Shown here piece by piece: positions 4,926 to 5,201 of a DNA stretch of 5,201 bases. The stretch's first letter is position 1. Each line of letters opens with the position of its first letter. The stretch comes from an uncultured Eubacteriales bacterium. GTDB taxonomy: Bacteria > Bacillota > Clostridia > Oscillospirales > Acutalibacteraceae. A program made the translations under genes and the position numbers. A model generated the notes under the pieces. It did no database searches. It saw nothing but the letters and a program-made list of their open reading frames with translations, and had not been told where the DNA came from. The stretch covers positions 1 through 5,201 of the forward strand of contig CAKUYF010000068.1 of assembly GCA_934702115.1 (NCBI GenBank), given 5' to 3'.

Positions 4926-5201
4926 TCATTCCAAGCTTCTGAAAACGGGTTGTATTTGTTTACCTTGGAGCGCTTGCTCTATAGCCTCAGGGACTAAATC
5001 GAAATGAGCTACCAGAGAATTAGGTTTGTTAATATAGTCATCTTGACTTAAAGGCACCATATATATATGCTTGGTATTCAATATTCTTGAAACATTTTTA
5101 AATGAAGCACCCAAAGCATCATTGCTAGCCAGTGCAATAACTAGCGGCTTTTTGACTCTTAAATGAGATTTTACAGCTAATGTTACAGGCGTATCACTTA
5201 T
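4926..5201 (-). CDS. spoVFB: Dipicolinate synthase subunit B, C-terminal part (5' end outside window)
   Basis: The frame is open to the right edge and stops with TGA at 4926, giving the last 91 residues. The family protein is about 200 residues, so roughly the C-terminal half is present. In B. subtilis, SpoVFA and SpoVFB form the dipicolinate synthase of the mother cell, which makes pyridine-2,6-dicarboxylate for spore-core dehydration and heat resistance; B is the flavoprotein-like subunit. Recognisable stretches are DTPVTLAVKSHLR at the edge, PLVIALASNDALG, NTKHIYMVPLSQDD, KPNSLVAHFDLVPEAIEQAL and KQIQPVF. The SNDALG and KPNSLVA blocks, and the C-terminal QPVF, agree closely with the Bacillus protein as I recall it. 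Any start inside the window would be false, since homology runs to the edge. The spoVFA partner would be expected just upstream. Sporulation-specific control is expected from the family but cannot be seen here. Confidence 0.93.
   Translation of the reverse strand: MSDTPVTLAVKSHLRVKKPLVIALASNDALGASFKNVSRILNTKHIYMVPLSQDDYINKPNSLVAHFDLVPEAIEQALQGKQIQPVFRSLE

Noticed and set aside
1..5201. Mobile element, CRISPR array, tRNA or defence system
   Set aside because: No terminal inverted repeats, transposase or integrase fragments, regularly spaced repeats or tRNA-like cloverleaf were seen; the genes are mainly housekeeping.

Overview
The window comes from an AT-rich, endospore-forming member of the Clostridia. 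The evidence is the strong AG-rich Shine-Dalgarno sites, a consensus SigA-type promoter, and the C-terminal part of a dipicolinate synthase subunit B (spoVFB/dpaB) at the right edge. The genus cannot be fixed from the sequence. All seven recognisable or probable genes, and the one unrecognised gene, lie on the minus strand, so biological order runs from high to low coordinates.

Right edge (5201-4926): the end of spoVFB, which makes the spore-core chelator dipicolinic acid; its 5' part lies outside. A 152-bp gap follows (4925-4774). It holds a possible promoter (-10 TATAAT), two hairpins and a possible 16-codon leader ORF. I see no tetrahydrofolate riboswitch and no clear terminator in it.

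Centre (4773-548): six closely packed genes that look like one operon: a short ArAE/FUSC-type membrane protein, a membrane-anchored transglutaminase-like protein, then folE, folP, folB and folK. Spacings in order are 27 bp, 21 bp, a 14-bp overlap, 20 bp and a 4-bp ATGA overlap. The fol genes supply GTP cyclohydrolase I, dihydropteroate synthase, dihydroneopterin aldolase and the pterin pyrophosphokinase. Together these cover most of the route from GTP plus p-aminobenzoate to dihydropteroate. The dihydroneopterin triphosphate pyrophosphatase step, p-aminobenzoate synthesis (pab genes), folC and folA are not in the window. The two leading genes are not classical folate genes. The ArAE relative might handle an aromatic acid such as p-aminobenzoate, but that is only a hypothesis.

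Left edge (472-1): an unrecognised, lysine-rich, probably soluble protein cut by the window edge. It has its own near-consensus promoter and an excellent ribosome binding site, so it is probably transcribed separately from the folate operon.

Overall this is mostly an ordinary housekeeping region. The points most worth a second look are the unknown left-edge gene, the transglutaminase/ArAE pair placed ahead of the folate genes, the structured leader before them, and a dihydropteroate synthase with a shortened loop. No mobile element, CRISPR array, tRNA or rRNA was seen.
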